NCBI GenBank assembly: GCA_026929865.2
Contig: CM049410.1
Coordinates: forward strand, 8,674,501-8,738,500
Direction: 5' to 3'
From: Hyperoplus lanceolatus
Lineage: Eukaryota > Chordata > Actinopteri > Uranoscopiformes > Ammodytidae
DNA length: 64,000 nt
In this document: one piece after another, positions 1 to 12,381 of the stretch
How positions within the stretch are numbered: position 1 is the stretch's first letter
Layout of the letters: each line of letters begins with the position of its first letter
The notes under the pieces: generated by a model
Told to the model about the DNA's origin: nothing
What the model saw: only the letters and a program-made list of their open reading frames with translations
Databases searched by the model: none
Position numbers and translations under genes: made by a program

Positions 1-185
1 CCAAATGTCCTACTAAATCCGGTCACATTTTGCAGTATGCAACTGAGGCTCATTCATACATTGGTAGTAATAATATAAAGTAATAGTGATAAGGAGTTGA
101 GTCTCCAGTTACTGCTTGTATGGACACGAGATTAACTAAAGGTGACATTAAGGCACCTTTAAAAGGCCAGTTTGTAGCCTCAGCC
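1..185 (+). repeat. 5S rDNA spacer at window start
   Basis: This matches the non-transcribed spacer between the 5S genes at 16.6-18.8 kb almost base for base; compare the stretch beginning at 17281. It includes the TTTAAAAGG motif and the CAGCC that ends five bases before a 5S gene should start. It differs from the main array by lacking about ten bases (TTTCCTGACA) before GTCTCCAG. The window therefore opens inside, or at the edge of, a 5S rDNA cluster. Confidence 0.9.
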
Positions 186-510
186 CCCCCCCCCCCCCCA
201 CCCCCCCCTACCCCCCCCCCCTCTCCCCCTTCTCCGCGGCCGGGCAGGGTCGGGGGCGGGTGTGGTTTGGGGGGGGGGGGCCCCTTTCTGCGCCCCCAGG
301 GGAAAACCAAAAGAAGGGGGGGCCCCCCCCGCCCCCCCCCCACACCCTATTCTTTGGGCAAAATTTTAACCTATACTCAATTTTTTTTTTTCTTTTTTTT
401 TTTTTTGGGGTGCACCTAGGGGGGGAAGAAAATACAAATACTCCACCCGTTGTGATGGTTGTAAAAAAAAAAAAAAAATCATTTGTGTTAGGGGGCCCCC
501 CGGCGCGGCC

Positions 511-544
<34 letters not shown>

Positions 545-605
545 CACTCAACCCAACAAACAAAAACCCCCCCGCCCCTCCCCTCCCTTTCCGTTTTCTT
601 TAGCA
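186..605 (+). other. Low-complexity stretch over a corrupted 5S gene
   Basis: Long runs of C, G, A and T follow directly after the 5S spacer. If a 5S gene began at the expected base 189, its nt 56-66 would fall on 244-254, and exactly there the window reads GCAGGGTCGGG, which is correct 5S sequence. TCTC at 231-234, GC at 239-240 and TTGG at 267-270 also agree in register. The simplest reading is a real 5S repeat whose consensus has been degraded to homopolymers, meaning an assembly or base-calling artefact. A true homopolymer-rich expansion is less likely. Translations of this stretch (Pro- and Gly-rich) should not be treated as genes. Confidence 0.7.
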
Positions 606-1035
606 AACTTTAGTTAAACATGAAGCAGACAAATACATACAAACATCACAAAGACATGAAGCTGACAAAGACAAACAAACAACACATGACAAAAACACAG
701 ATTATCTGAACATGAACAACCACTAAAGGGTATGTAAACTGATTGTGTTAGATTGGAACTGATTAAGGTTAAAAAGATTGGCCTTGATATTGAACATAGA
801 CCAGAACAGATACTACAAGGTGCATTTTAACAGCAATATAAATAATAATAAATAAAAAAACAAACAAAAGAACTTCAAGTAGAACTGCAAAGTGCATTTT
901 TTTGAACTATTTAAATAGATAGTGCTTGCTGAAGCACTTAAACTCGCCTCTTATGGCACAGGAACAGTGACATCACAGAGGTAAGTTATTCTCTCTCTCA
1001 CAAACACACACACACACACACACATTTACAAGTAT
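606..1035. other. 3' flank of the DUF6729-type gene
   Basis: No gene is visible. The stretch is A-rich, with loose repeats of ACAAACA and ATGAAGCWGACAAA near 620-700 and a short (CA)n run at about 1003-1024. It lies just downstream of the stop codon of the minus-strand gene and may hold its 3' UTR. I see no convincing AATAAA on the minus strand. Confidence 0.5.
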
Positions 1036-4000
1036 TTACACAGTCCTCCTTTCCAACTCTGCATCCACAACACTCTTAAAGTGTTCAAAACTGTCATACA
1101 CCACAGTGTTGTAGCCAGGGGTAGTGGACTTCCTAGTGGATGGACAGTAGGAAAACCTTTTTTGAATGCTTCCAGCCACTTTGTCCTTGGAAGGGATGTA
1201 CTTCTTCTGCTGTCCACCACAGTTTGGCACATAGCAAGCCCCACATGGCCGTGATGACTTGTTGGGCATGAATGCCTTCACTGTTGGTGCAGGAGGGACA
1301 AAGCTCTGGCTGCAGGATGGCCCACGAAACAGGACGGAGGGGGCCTGTGGCTGTGCGGGGAGGACCAGCAGTATGGGTGCTGCCGACACAGGGGGTGGGC
1401 CATGGGTGACCGCAGCAGCAGGCCTCGGCTGGAGGTGGGTGAGCGCAGGAGGCCTCGGCTGGAGGTGGGTGAGCGCAGCAGGCTTCGGCCGGGTGGAGGA
1501 CGACAACACAGTGAGCTCATCAACAAATAATCTGGAAATATAAAATACACATGTGATCAGTATTGATATGACGTGTGCTATTTGCCTCCACAGCCAACAG
1601 GGGACACAAAGTGCTTATGACAACTTACCTCCGCTTCTCACCATGTCTCTTTCCAGCCTCGTGTTGGATGTGCTGGTACTGGACCTGAGGCCGGTCTGGC
1701 AGAGGGAGGGATGTTGGAAGCGCAGGAGCCTCCGGGAACGGTGCGTCAGACAGCACTTTCAGGTGCGGAGTCACCTTCGGCAGTACTGTCGCTCCGTAGT
1801 TGGCCTTCTTCTCCTCCCTAGCGGTGAAGGTCGAGATCGACTTGGCGTTAATGTTGGGCAGTGGAATGGCGAGACCGCCGAGGATGGGGTCGTCTCGGAC
1901 ACGGTCAGCAATCCTCTTGTACTGTCCCTTCAAAGAAGCCGTGACCTTGCTAGGGGAGGTGAGGTGGTTGGCCGGCGCACGGTGCTTCAGCATCTTGAGG
2001 AGGAGGTAGAGCAGGCGACTGTCCTCGGTCACCTGTGCCGCCTGAGCATACCTCAGCCAGCCAAACTTGGTCTTCTGGGCTGCTCTGTTCTCCGCAGAAT
2101 CCGCTCCAAGACACCGACCGAACAAGGTGTAGCCCCACCTTGACTCATACCGCTTGACAAAGCGGGCGGCGGTCTTGTCGTGGTCAAGGAGAGCGTTGGC
2201 TGTGGCGCTGATCTTCTGCCGGAGGTCGGCTGGCACTAGGAGGAGGTCGCTGTCGTCGGCCAGTTCTAGGAGGAGCACGGCCAGGGCCTCCACTTCCTCT
2301 ATACCCGGCAGATGCAGGTGACGGTTAGTCATGAACACGTCCTGCAGGGCAGGACTGTCCTCCTCTTCCGCCTGTTCTGCCTGAGTGAGGACAACGTGCT
2401 TCTCACCGACGCGGTCTATCGGGTCCTCCTCTGCATCGGAAGACATGCCAAGACCCTCGTCCGCCGTCTCGTCATCGTCGCCCTGCTCAGTCGACTCCTT
2501 CTCCTTCTCCTCCTCCTCCTCACGCGACTGCTCTTCCTCAACTGCAAAATATATAATTGTACTAATCACAAACATGTCTACACAACAATATTTTTTTTGC
2601 AGCAGGTTTGTCATTGTTTAAGTGTTTAACTACTGTACCTTTCTGCACGTAGTAGTCCCTGGCAGTGAAGCTGGTGGACTGGCACATGGCGTACTCCACA
2701 CCAAGGAGCTCCTCCTCGTTGGGATGCTCGTACGCGTCGGGGACTGGCATCGGTGCAGTAAAGTTGGGCTCCAGGATGTGCTTCTTGCCGAAAAGAACCT
2801 CGGCCTGCTGGTTAATGCGCTGGATCTGACGCGGGTCCAAGCAAGACATCTGCAGGCCATGACAACCAGCGACACGGAGCGATGCCATGCGGTGGTTCCA
2901 CTGCACGGCAAAGGACACCAAGTATACCTGAAACACACATTTCCATTTGACTATTATTGTGTACAATGCTTACAAGTGATGACTGCAGCTGTGAAATAAA
3001 ATGTATCATTGACACTTTTCTTTTTATTTAATCCTCATTAACTACTACTGTATGAACATGTGTCTGCAATAAAGCTTTATATATATATATATATATATAT
3101 ATGTGTATTTTAATCACTTACTTGGAACGGCATGATCCCACATCGCTGTGAAGGGACGGCGTTGACCAGGTGGGCGTGCAACCCCTCGAGAGAGTTGCTG
3201 CCTCTCCGGCACTTGTACTTGTTCAGCCGGATGCCGTTCATCACAACCACCTTCACAGAGACATACAGCTGTAAGCCAGGGGGATCCTGTAACACACAAC
3301 ATATTGCAAGGTCCTTGTTTATTCTGGTGTCATTTTGAAATGTTACAATATAGAAGTTTGAATGGTTTTGACACACGATGACTGCAGAGACATTAACCCA
3401 CCTGCATGCAACTGAGGTGCTTGCTCGCAACTGCCCAGTGCGCGTCGACTGCCTCGGGCGACTTGAAGAGGTGGATCCCATCAATGTCAAGGCCGGCTGG
3501 TCCCCGGAACTCTGCAAGGATGGACTCCATCACCATAGCAGACTCCTGTAACACATATGATATATTGTCAGCGTCAAGTGTTTAATCACATTACATTCAT
3601 ACATTTACACATACATTTATTACAGTTTATATACAGTTCAATCCATAAATCCGTGTATGAATATGAAGACCACACTTACCGCAACCCCACGGTTAACACG
3701 CCTGACATACGACCTGACCTGATAAGGCTTGAGGAAAGCCATCATTTCCTTATCAGTGTACCTGTCGTAGAGCTCTGTGTTACCCAACCTGACCGCCTGG
3801 ACCAGCAGCATCATGTCCGCCTTGTTGTAAGCGAGCACAGCACCCGCCATGGCACTCATGAAAGCCCCGTACTTGGCGTGGCTCTGCTTGATCACGACGG
3901 CGTCCCAGCGGTGCAGCCAGTGGCGGATGTCCAGCCTGATGACGGTACCCCTCTCCACCCAGTCACCAAACAGGTTCTCCAAGAACAACGAACCGCTGGC

Positions 4001-5264
4001 ACTGAAAATGATATCATGACATTTTGTGTAGGTGTGTTACATGTTGGATTATCCATTTCATCATAGGTTTCAACTGCTATTGAACTCACCGACAGCAGTT
4101 GTTGTCCGCGTACAACACCTTCGGAGCAGGAGCGTTGGCGCGTCGAAAGCGGGCGACCAGACCTCTGGCCATGCGTGCGTAGCACCCCTCCGACTCGGAC
4201 GCAACCACCACCGTGGTCAAGAACTGACCCCACTCATTCAGCACGCTGGTCAGGTACTGCATGGTGCCCTGGCCGTCGCCGTAGATCTTCTTGAGAATCT
4301 ATAAAAACAAAGCAGAACATTCATTGTGTGGAATGATCATATGGAACAGGCTGACTGTTGATAAACAAGTACTCTATGCTGTACATACCTTCCTTGTGCC
4401 GTCGATGCACAAGATCTCCCCAGTGGTGCTGAAGATCTGGCCCCTGTACACGGGCAGCTTCTCCATCTCTAGGATCAGGTGCGCGCGCCTCAGGACCCGA
4501 GCAGACGGAAGAAGAGACGGGGCGATGGGAGGGGTGTAAGTACCAGCCGCTCTGGCAAAAGACAGGATGCTTTGCTGAGAGGAAGAGGATTCAGCCGCTG
4601 ACGTGTGGGCGTCGTACAGGAGGGTCTGGTTCAGGTCCCGACGCTCCACGTACCACTCGTCGTGGCCCTGCTGCAGCAGCCTCTGCACCTTGGCCATGGA
4701 CACCGCATTGAGTCGGTCACTCATCAGGGTGATCACACTCCTGTCCACGGCACGCTTGCCATAGAGAACGGCGGGGAACATCCTTCTGACGGCCGGGGCG
4801 AGGCTCATCAGTAATCTGGGGCTGTGGGCCAGCCACAAGTACTGCTGCTGCTGCTGCTGCTGCTTCTGGTCGTCGCCATCCTCCTCATCGTCTTCGCTGT
4901 CGTCTGCGTGCGCCTGGCTCAGCCCCTCCCTCAGCTTGCGACAGTGCTTGCACATCAACCTCTCGGTAAGTAGGGTGTAGTAGAAGTTGGTGCTGCACAC
5001 TTGCCTGGCGTAGCTGCCGTACCCTTTCTTCTCCAGGTAGTACTCTGGCGGTGCGGGGCAGTTGGTGTTGGGGCAGCGGATTAATGCCTTCATCACGCCG
5101 ACCGGGCGCCAGAAGAAGGCAGGGGTGGTGAAGAAGGACAGCATGTTTGGCACAGCTCCATTGACGGACATAGGAGGAGGGTGCGGATGGAACTCCATCT
5201 TCTCCTTCAAGACCTTCCTCTCGGCCATCTCACCCCTATTGCTCTTGTATTTGGAAGCCCTCTC
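1036..5264 (-). CDS. DUF6729-type gene, 3' part (exons 3b-10)
   Basis: These eight exon blocks continue the gene that starts at 14523. Coordinates are 4389-5264 (second half of exon 3), 4090-4298, 3680-4001, 3402-3545, 3122-3286, 2639-2927, 1629-2541 and 1036-1531 (TAA at 1036-1038). Every intron is GT-AG and all phases agree. With the LINE removed, the whole gene is 4,287 nt: 1,428 codons plus stop, no internal stop. This part carries FFTTPAFFWRP, Cys pairs (CPNTNC, MCKHC), an acidic and polyQ stretch, then D579 in CIDGTRK, D648 in YADNNCCR and D677/H680 in LDIRHWLHRW. The spaced acidic residues resemble a DDE/RNase H-like transposase core; that is inference. RGSNSLEGLHAHL follows. The C-terminus has a W-rich segment, three ALTHLQPRP repeats and a Cys-rich tail. 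DUF6729 membership is from memory of the motif pattern. Function unknown. Confidence 0.8.
2998..3110. repeat. (TA)n microsatellite in an intron
   Basis: About 11 TA units at 3080-3102 lie in the intron between exons 8 and 7 of the DUF6729-type gene, just before the minus-strand donor at 3121. A simple repeat. Confidence 0.8.
5252..5264. repeat. Target-site duplication of the LINE, 3' copy
   Basis: TGGAAGCCCTCTC on the plus strand matches 13360-13372 exactly. On the coding strand it reads GAG AGG GCT TCC (Glu-Arg-Ala-Ser) in both copies. Joining the flanks at one copy restores the uninterrupted reading frame (LFERASKYKSN). Confidence 0.93.
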
Positions 5265-8200
5265 TTTCAAAGGTTTTTTTATTAAATGTTAATAACTACA
5301 AAATTGTAGCACATCAAGTACAACATTTTTTTCCCCTTTTTCTCCCGAACACACCCCACCCACATCCCACCCTCATACCCAACAACACAAAACACACACC
5401 ACAAGAAACAAAAACAAACAATCAATATGAAAGAAAAAAAAAACAGAAATAAAATTGAATCAAATAAAAAAGGGGAGGGGGTAGCTACTCTTCAATTAAT
5501 GTGGTCGGTTTGTTAAAATAATCTAGGAAGGGGCGCCATATTTTATGAAATTTAGTCTCAGATCCCTGGGTAGTGCAACAAATTTTTTCCAGATTCATAC
5601 ATGACATAATGTCTCTAATCCAATGTGAGTGGGAAGGAGGAGCAGGATCTTTCCATTTAAGTAAAATAGCCCTACGAGCAAGTAAAGAGGTGAAGGCCAG
5701 TACCTTTAGCTTCACTTTAGGCAAGCCTGAATTGGGGGCGATGCCAAAAATTGCAGTGAAAGGGTTCGGCTCAATTTGATGCTGAAGTACTTCAGAAATT
5801 GTTTTAAAAACTGATGTCCAGAACCCAGTCAAAGTGGGACACAAGCAGTACATGTGAAAGAGTGATGCCGGTGCGCTCTTACAGCTATCACAGGTCGGGT
5901 CTACATCGGGGAACATACGAGCTAATTTAGTTTTAGATATGTGGATACGATGTACTACTTTAAATTGCACAAGAGCATGTCGGGCGCACATGGAGGTAGA
6001 GTGTATTCGATCCAGGACTGAATCCCACATGTGATCTGTGAAGGCAGAACCTAGGTCCTGCTCCCACAGGGTTTTTATAGCTGCTAATGAGGGGCTATGC
6101 AACTTTGAAATAAGGTTGAAAAACACAGAAATTGAGCCTTTTAATGTGGGGTTTACAGAAAGAAACAAATCGACATGATTGGCTGGCGGTTTATAAGGGA
6201 ATTGGGGAATTAACTTCTGTGTAAAATGCCTGATTTGCAGAAATCGGAAAAAAATTTGTCTTTTCGATACCAAAATGTTTTGTCAATTGGGAAAAACTAG
6301 CAAATAGATCATTAATAAATAAATCACCAATGCATTTTAAGCCTTTTTTATGCCAGATCTTGAATGCACCATCCACCGTCGAGGAGTAAACAAATGATTA
6401 GCTGCAATTGGGCTGAAAAGTGAAAAATTCTGCATTCCAAAATTCTTCCTAAATTGGGTCCAAATTCGAAGGGAGTGCTTAATCACGGGATTACTGTTGG
6501 GAATAGCCGAAGAGAGTGGAAGTGCGGCGCTTAAGAGGGCAGATAGAGACAATGGGCTAACAGCGCTGGACTCCATTGTTACCCAGACTGGGGCTGAGTC
6601 GTCAAGGTGAAAATGCACCCAATACACTAAAGAACGGATATTAGCAGCCCAGTAATAGTATTGGAAATTAGGGAGGGCCATTCCGCCTGTTTGTTTTGGT
6701 CTTTGAAGAAATGCTTTCCTTAACCGAGGGTGTTTACCATTCCAAATATAATTTATCATTAATGAGTCAAGGGCCTGAAAAAATGATTTGGGGAGAAAGA
6801 TGGGGAGACATTGGAATAGATATAGGAACTTTGGGAGTAATGTCATTTTAATTGAATTTATTCTACCTATGAGAGAGAAAGCCAGAGGAGACCACTTCGA
6901 TAATATTTGCTTCGCCTGATCCAATAATTTGAGGAAGTTCGATTTAAATAGGTTTTTAAAATTTCTGGTGAAACATACCCCAAGGTAACTCAGATGGTCT
7001 GTCACCACTTTGAGTGGGAGAGCTGTATAATCAAGTTTAAGAGCTTCTTTATTAATCGGAAAGAGTTCGCTCTTACTCAGGTTAAGTTTATAGCCAGAAA
7101 ACTGACTAAAGACCTCCAACACAGAAAGTGCCTCCGGTAAAGAGGTGGCTGGCTTGGCGACAAACAAAAGTAAGTCATCGGCGTATAATGATACCTTATG
7201 TTCAATTCCTCCTCTCCATATCCCCTGAATCTGTTTGTTACCGCGAATGGCAATCGCAAGTGGTTCGATTGCAATAGCAAAAAGGAGTGGGCTCAAAGGA
7301 CAACCCTGCCGGGTCCCACGATGCAGATCAAAACTACTTGAGTAACGGCTGTTTGTTAATACTGAGGCAGAAGGGCATGCATATAACAATTTAACCCAAG
7401 AAGTGAAAACGGGACCCAGACCGAATTTCTCAAGGGTGAAAAACAAATAATTCCATTCTACTCTATCAAATGCTTTTTCAGCATCCATAGAAGCAAGGCA
7501 TTCTGATTCAATATTTCTGGGGGAATATAAAATGTTCATTAGCCGGCGGATGTTATAAAATGATTGGCGTCCCTTTATAAACCCAGTTTGGTCGGGGGAT
7601 ATAATAGAGGGGAGAACATCCTCCAATCTGTGGGCGAGAATTTTAGCAAGTATCTTCACATCCGTATTTAATAGTGAAATTGGTCGGTATGATGCACAAT
7701 CTAGACTCTAGGATCTTTATCCTTTTTTAACAACAGGGAAATACAGGCCTGGTAGAACGAAGACGGGAGTTTACCTGAGTCAAATGAGTCTGAGAATACT
7801 GAACATAAAAAAGGCGATAATTCGGCTGAAAATTTCTTAAAAAAGTCAGATGGAAGTCCGTCTGGACCAGGAGATTTGCCTGATTGCATAGATGTTATTG
7901 CTGCAATAATTTCCCTCTGAGTAATAGGTGCCTCAAGGCTATGTCTCAGATCTTGAGAAAGGGAAGGCATGTTTAGGTTACTGAAAAAGGTGTCCATCAC
8001 CGCTGCGTCTACTGTACAATCAGAACTATACAAATTTGAATAGAATGTTTTGAACTTTTCGTTTATCAATTTCTGATCTGATGTTGTACACCCACTGTCT
8101 GTCCGTATTCCAGGGATGAGTTGCTTTGCTCTAAATCCGCGCAGTTGATTGGCCAGGAGTTTGCCAATTTTGTCACCATGCTCGTAAAAAGTACTTCTGC

Positions 8201-8841
8201 TCCTAAGCAACTGGTCAGCAACCTGACGAGAGGAAAGAAGGTTGAATTCTGTCTGAAGTTTTAAACGTTCTTTGTAAAGTTCAGATGAAGGTGAGGTAGC
8301 ATATAGTCTGTCTATGTTCAGAATCTGATCAGCTATTTCAGTTTGTTTCTGTTTTGTACACTTATTTTTGTATGCTGCAAATGATATAATTTCACCTCTC
8401 AAATAGGCTTTCAGGGCTTCCCAAATTGTTGCATTAGACACATCTGGTGTTCTATTTATACTCAAAAAAGTTTTAATATGTGTAGAGATGTGTGAAAGAA
8501 AACTCGCATCTGTGAGCAACAATGGATCCAGTCTCCACTGCCTTCTAGTATACTCAACGTCAGAGAAAGCCAGTTGAAGGAGCAGAGGAGCGTGATCTGA
8601 GATCACAATACTTTCATAACTACATGACTTTAGGTCTGACATCAATGAATTATCAACAAAAAAATAATCAATTCGGGTGTAAGTGTGGTGGACATGTGAA
8701 AAGAATGAATATTCTCTTCCTGTGGGGTATAAAAACCTGTATGGATCAGAAAGGCTATAATCAGCAAGAAATGATTTGATATAACCTGCAGATCTGTTAA
8801 GAGTGGCAGGTTTGGGGGACGAGCGATCTAAGACTGGATCT

Positions 8842-8845
8842 AGAT
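8842..8845. repeat. AGAT target-site duplication
   Basis: AGAT here and at 11246-11249 flank the 2.4-kb element. Removing the element and one copy restores the LINE frame NCYLDPV. Confidence 0.85.
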
Positions 8846-11245
8846 GGGTCAATGACGAATAAGGGTTGTCATGATGGTTTTTTGAAAATCTTTCAAAAAT
8901 ATATTTTAAAAGCATCCTTGAATCAATTTAAAATATAAATTTCGTGTTTCTGTTAGTTTTATTTCATGGGAAATGGGATTTACACACTTTTCTACTAAAA
9001 GTAGGCCCAAATGGACCTGACAATGTCAAATGGTGTAACCACAAAAGATTAAGAAATATTCATTATTTTGTCCACCATAGTGTAATATGAGTGTAACTCA
9101 TAAAAATAATAACTTCCATTTCAAAATATCACATGAAAAAAGATTTTATTTGGATAACCCCTAAATCTAAATTTTATGCGTTTTTGCAATTTTGAGCGGG
9201 ACGTTAGCTGGAAACATCTTGCTTTCTAAATAGTTGTTGACCAATCGTGTTAAAAGTGTTAAAAATTATTTAATACATTTAAGAAGAGTAATCAATTCTG
9301 GCCTACATTAATTTACAGGTACATTTTGATTTTTTTAGGAAAAATACTGGTTACACCATTGGACACAAACCAGTTACACCACTTGACAGTGTTGCTTCTA
9401 CAGCCAAAAAGTTTAATAAACAACACTGAAATCAGGCACTACAGTCAAGATAGTTACTGTGTTTGGACTTACCATTGGATTTTGTTTTCATGTACTTAAA
9501 ACATTGGTCAACAAATACCATTAAGGTGATTATGGAGTAATTATTCTATCTTTATTCACGAGTGTGGTCTTCTGGTTCAAGAGCATGACTTACTGTTTTA
9601 ACATTCAGATTTTGTAATTATATGCTCTTAAACCTAGAGAAAACACTCTTAAATAAAGATCTCCATGGATGACAAAAATGTTCTAGGGTCAAACTCATTT
9701 GATTGTATTTATGGAAAAAATTCAATCAACAACAAAAAGTCTTAACAAATTGTGTATTTGTGCGTTTAAGTGTGTCTATGTTTGTTTGTGAGAAAGAGCT
9801 AGGTGGATGGGTAGAAGAGACAAGGAGATTCATGTCTGTTAAGGGTCCTGCTCCTGCATGCCCTTTTAAACAGTGAATTCATATCTAGTTATGTCTATCT
9901 GAAAGCAAGATATTATTTGGTTGACGTTATGCCTTGTGATCTGATTACATTTAAGAAAAAAAGTGAGTGTGAGTGCACGCTTGTTTCTGTTCATGAAAAC
10001 TACCTTTCCTGTCCTCTTTTTGCAAGGTAATTGGCTTGTTTCCTCTTTTGAATGTGGCATCTATTGTAGAGAAAGTGGCTCAATTCTGCAGCCTAAATTT
10101 GATTAACATTTTCTACTATTCACAAATTGTTGGAGATCTAGGTATTTAAAGCTGCTGTTCATCCTTCCACATTAGGTGTCACTGTTCATATGCTTCATTT
10201 ATATAATTTATTCATGTATTATGAAATTATGTGACATTAAAATGAAAAGGAATGATATAAAAATATGCATTGAAGCTAAGCATGAATTAAAAAAATCACA
10301 AAATCATGCCACTAAATGATTTTATCCTAGCCGTACCTAGCTTTGGTGATAAAGTTGTGGAAATACCAACTATTTTAGAAGATACAAACAATAATAACCT
10401 AAAACTGGTTTAAAAAGTAACGGAGCTCATATTTCATTTTAAACCAGTATCTAAAACTAGTGCATTCTGAAAAAATTTGACAAAAACTGAGATGTTTGTC
10501 AAATTAGTCAAATGGTGTAACCGGTTACACCATTTGACATTTCGACTAAAAATCTATTTTGACAGGCATTATCATGGACTCATATCTAAGGACATGGTCT
10601 TGGTGTGAATAAATCAAATATAATTCTTAAAACAAATAATACTATTTATGAAAAAAAAAAAATTTCAACGTTTTATTTGGGTTACACCATTTGACATGTA
10701 ACCCAAATGATACTTGACATACCCTAAAAGTGCAAATATCTTATATTTCTTGGAGAACTCTTAACTTTAGAATGCAGCAGTCATGTTCATCAGGGGGTCC
10801 TTTACTGTTCTTAAAGATTTGAACAAAATGGCACCTTGAATGATGGTTACACCACTTGACAATTCAGGACATTCGCTCGTCTGATGAGATTCCCCAAATT
10901 ATTAGAACAAATATGAATGTTGTATAAAAATATAATTTATATACTCATAATGACCTCCATTTTAGGATAATGCCAAAATAGTTTATAGGATGTTATATTG
11001 AGAAATTGACTGTATTTAAGCAAGTTACATTTTGTGGTACGAAGTTTTGACGGTTACACCACTTAGACATTTTTGCCTTTTATCTCAAAATATTCTCTCA
11101 AAATTGAATAAAACCAAAAACTTTCGAATAGGGTCTCTAGAAATGAATGTGTTAAAGTAATGTGTAAGCTTTTTTTTTGTTTCCACATTTTCAAATTTAA
11201 TTTAACCTTACGGACACAAAAAAATGGGCGTCACGTCATTGACCC
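8846..11245. mobile_element. Non-autonomous DNA transposon nested in the LINE
   Basis: The element is 2,400 bp, with 12-bp perfect terminal inverted repeats (GGGTCAATGACG...CGTCATTGACCC) and a 4-bp duplication, AGAT. It has no transposase-like reading frame; the longest ORF (9866-10060) is a 64-codon frame without recognisable motifs. Its interior is AT-rich and holds at least eight copies, in both orientations, of a motif close to GGTTACACCAYTTGACA. Copies lie near 9026, 9350, 9371, 10508 (two back to back), 10680, 10845 and 11051. A 4-bp duplication occurs in Sola and Chapaev superfamilies, among others, but I cannot assign this element. Confidence 0.85.
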
Positions 11246-12381
11246 AGATAACAATTAAAATCCCCACCAAGAATAAGAGAATGGGAATTGAGATCGGGGA
11301 GTTGAGAAAAAAATCTCTTAAAGAATTCTACATCATCGACGTTAGGCGCGTAGACGTTGGCCAAGATGACTGACTTATTGTGAAGTTTGCCTGAAACAAT
11401 AATAAAAAGTCCATTTTTGTCTGATATAATGTTTGAGGACTCAAAAGGAATATTACTATCAATAAGGATAGCTGTGCCCCTGGCCTTAGCCCTGAAATTA
11501 GAATGAAAAAATTGTCCACGCCAGCATTTACTTAGTCGCCCATGGTCAGAGTCGTGTAAGTGGGTTTCTTGAAGGAAAACTATTCCAGCCCTGAGCCGTT
11601 TTAGGTGGGTTAAGACCTTACCCCTTTTCACTTGGTGATTAAGCCCCTTGACATTCCAACTAATTAAATTAAGATTGCCCTTCATCTAGCTCAGTTATAG
11701 TGAGAGTAAAAAGAGTTGCTCCGATAACAAAAAGAGTAGCAAAATACAGAGGAAAAAAAAACACAAAAAAGGAAAACACAGATAACTGAAAACACAGCAG
11801 GTGATAACCCATCAGCTAAACCCCCAGTTGACACAACCCCATCCCACCCAGAACCCACCCCATATATTGCTCTCAACAGCAAACCCCGAAAGACCCTTAC
11901 TAGTCTCACAACAAACATTCCAAGCCTTAACTTTCTAGCCTATGCTAGCTTCCCACATAAGTCTTGTACAATTCACCCCATAACTGCTAGTAACACTATG
12001 AACAATCTAGCAAACTGTCAAAATGACAACACACTAAACAAGCATACCGTGCTCAACCAACAAATTCGAAATACAAAAAAAAGAACAAGGCGTGAGTTAG
12101 ACAATCTGTCCAAATGGCAAAAAAATAAATAAAAAATAAAGAACAGACACGCTTATCTAGCCGTTTTGAAATAGAGATACAAAATAAAAAATAAAAAAAA
12201 GCGAGTGAGCTAGACAATACGTCAAAATGACAAGCAACAAAAATGTCACGTTCACCCAGCTACTTTACTCATTAAAAATAAAAATACAATTGCGTATAGT
12301 ACCATCAGTCTGAGAGTTTGGCTGGGGATATGAAAAGAGCATTTGTCCACATTGTATACTCACAGCAGGCAATCGTATTTA

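Larger units (their letters stand above)
5485..11685 (-). pseudogene. LINE ORF2: endonuclease and reverse transcriptase, broken
   Basis: ORF2 begins MKGNLNLISWNVKGLN at 11685, an apurinic-like endonuclease start. It continues with FLQETH, NVYAPN and GGDFN. The 2.4-kb insertion at 8846-11245 comes here. The endonuclease resumes below 8845 with the TRIDYFF and SDHAPL motifs. The RT domain has GPDGLPSDFF, RPISLLN, QTGFIKGRQ, DAEKAFDRVEW, GCPLSPLLF and the catalytic YADD box at about 7175-7186. The C-terminus has a Cys/His cluster (CDSC...H...C), as in L1/Tx1-type proteins. At least three defects break the frame: near 7700 (between KKDKDP and ASYRPIS), near 6365 and near 6270. The stop is at 5485-5487. 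Confidence 0.9.

Noticed and set aside
120..613. Long Pro/Gly/Lys/Phe-rich ORFs on both strands
   Set aside because: They come from homopolymer runs in the corrupted 5S region and have no codon structure or homology.
1553..2143. Plus-strand ORF of 196 codons
   Set aside because: It is the antisense of exon 9 of the DUF6729-type gene, which has coherent exons and splice sites on the minus strand.
9866..10060. 64-codon minus ORF in the 2.4-kb transposon as a transposase remnant
   Set aside because: Lys/Arg-rich but no helix-turn-helix, zinc or DDE motif is visible.
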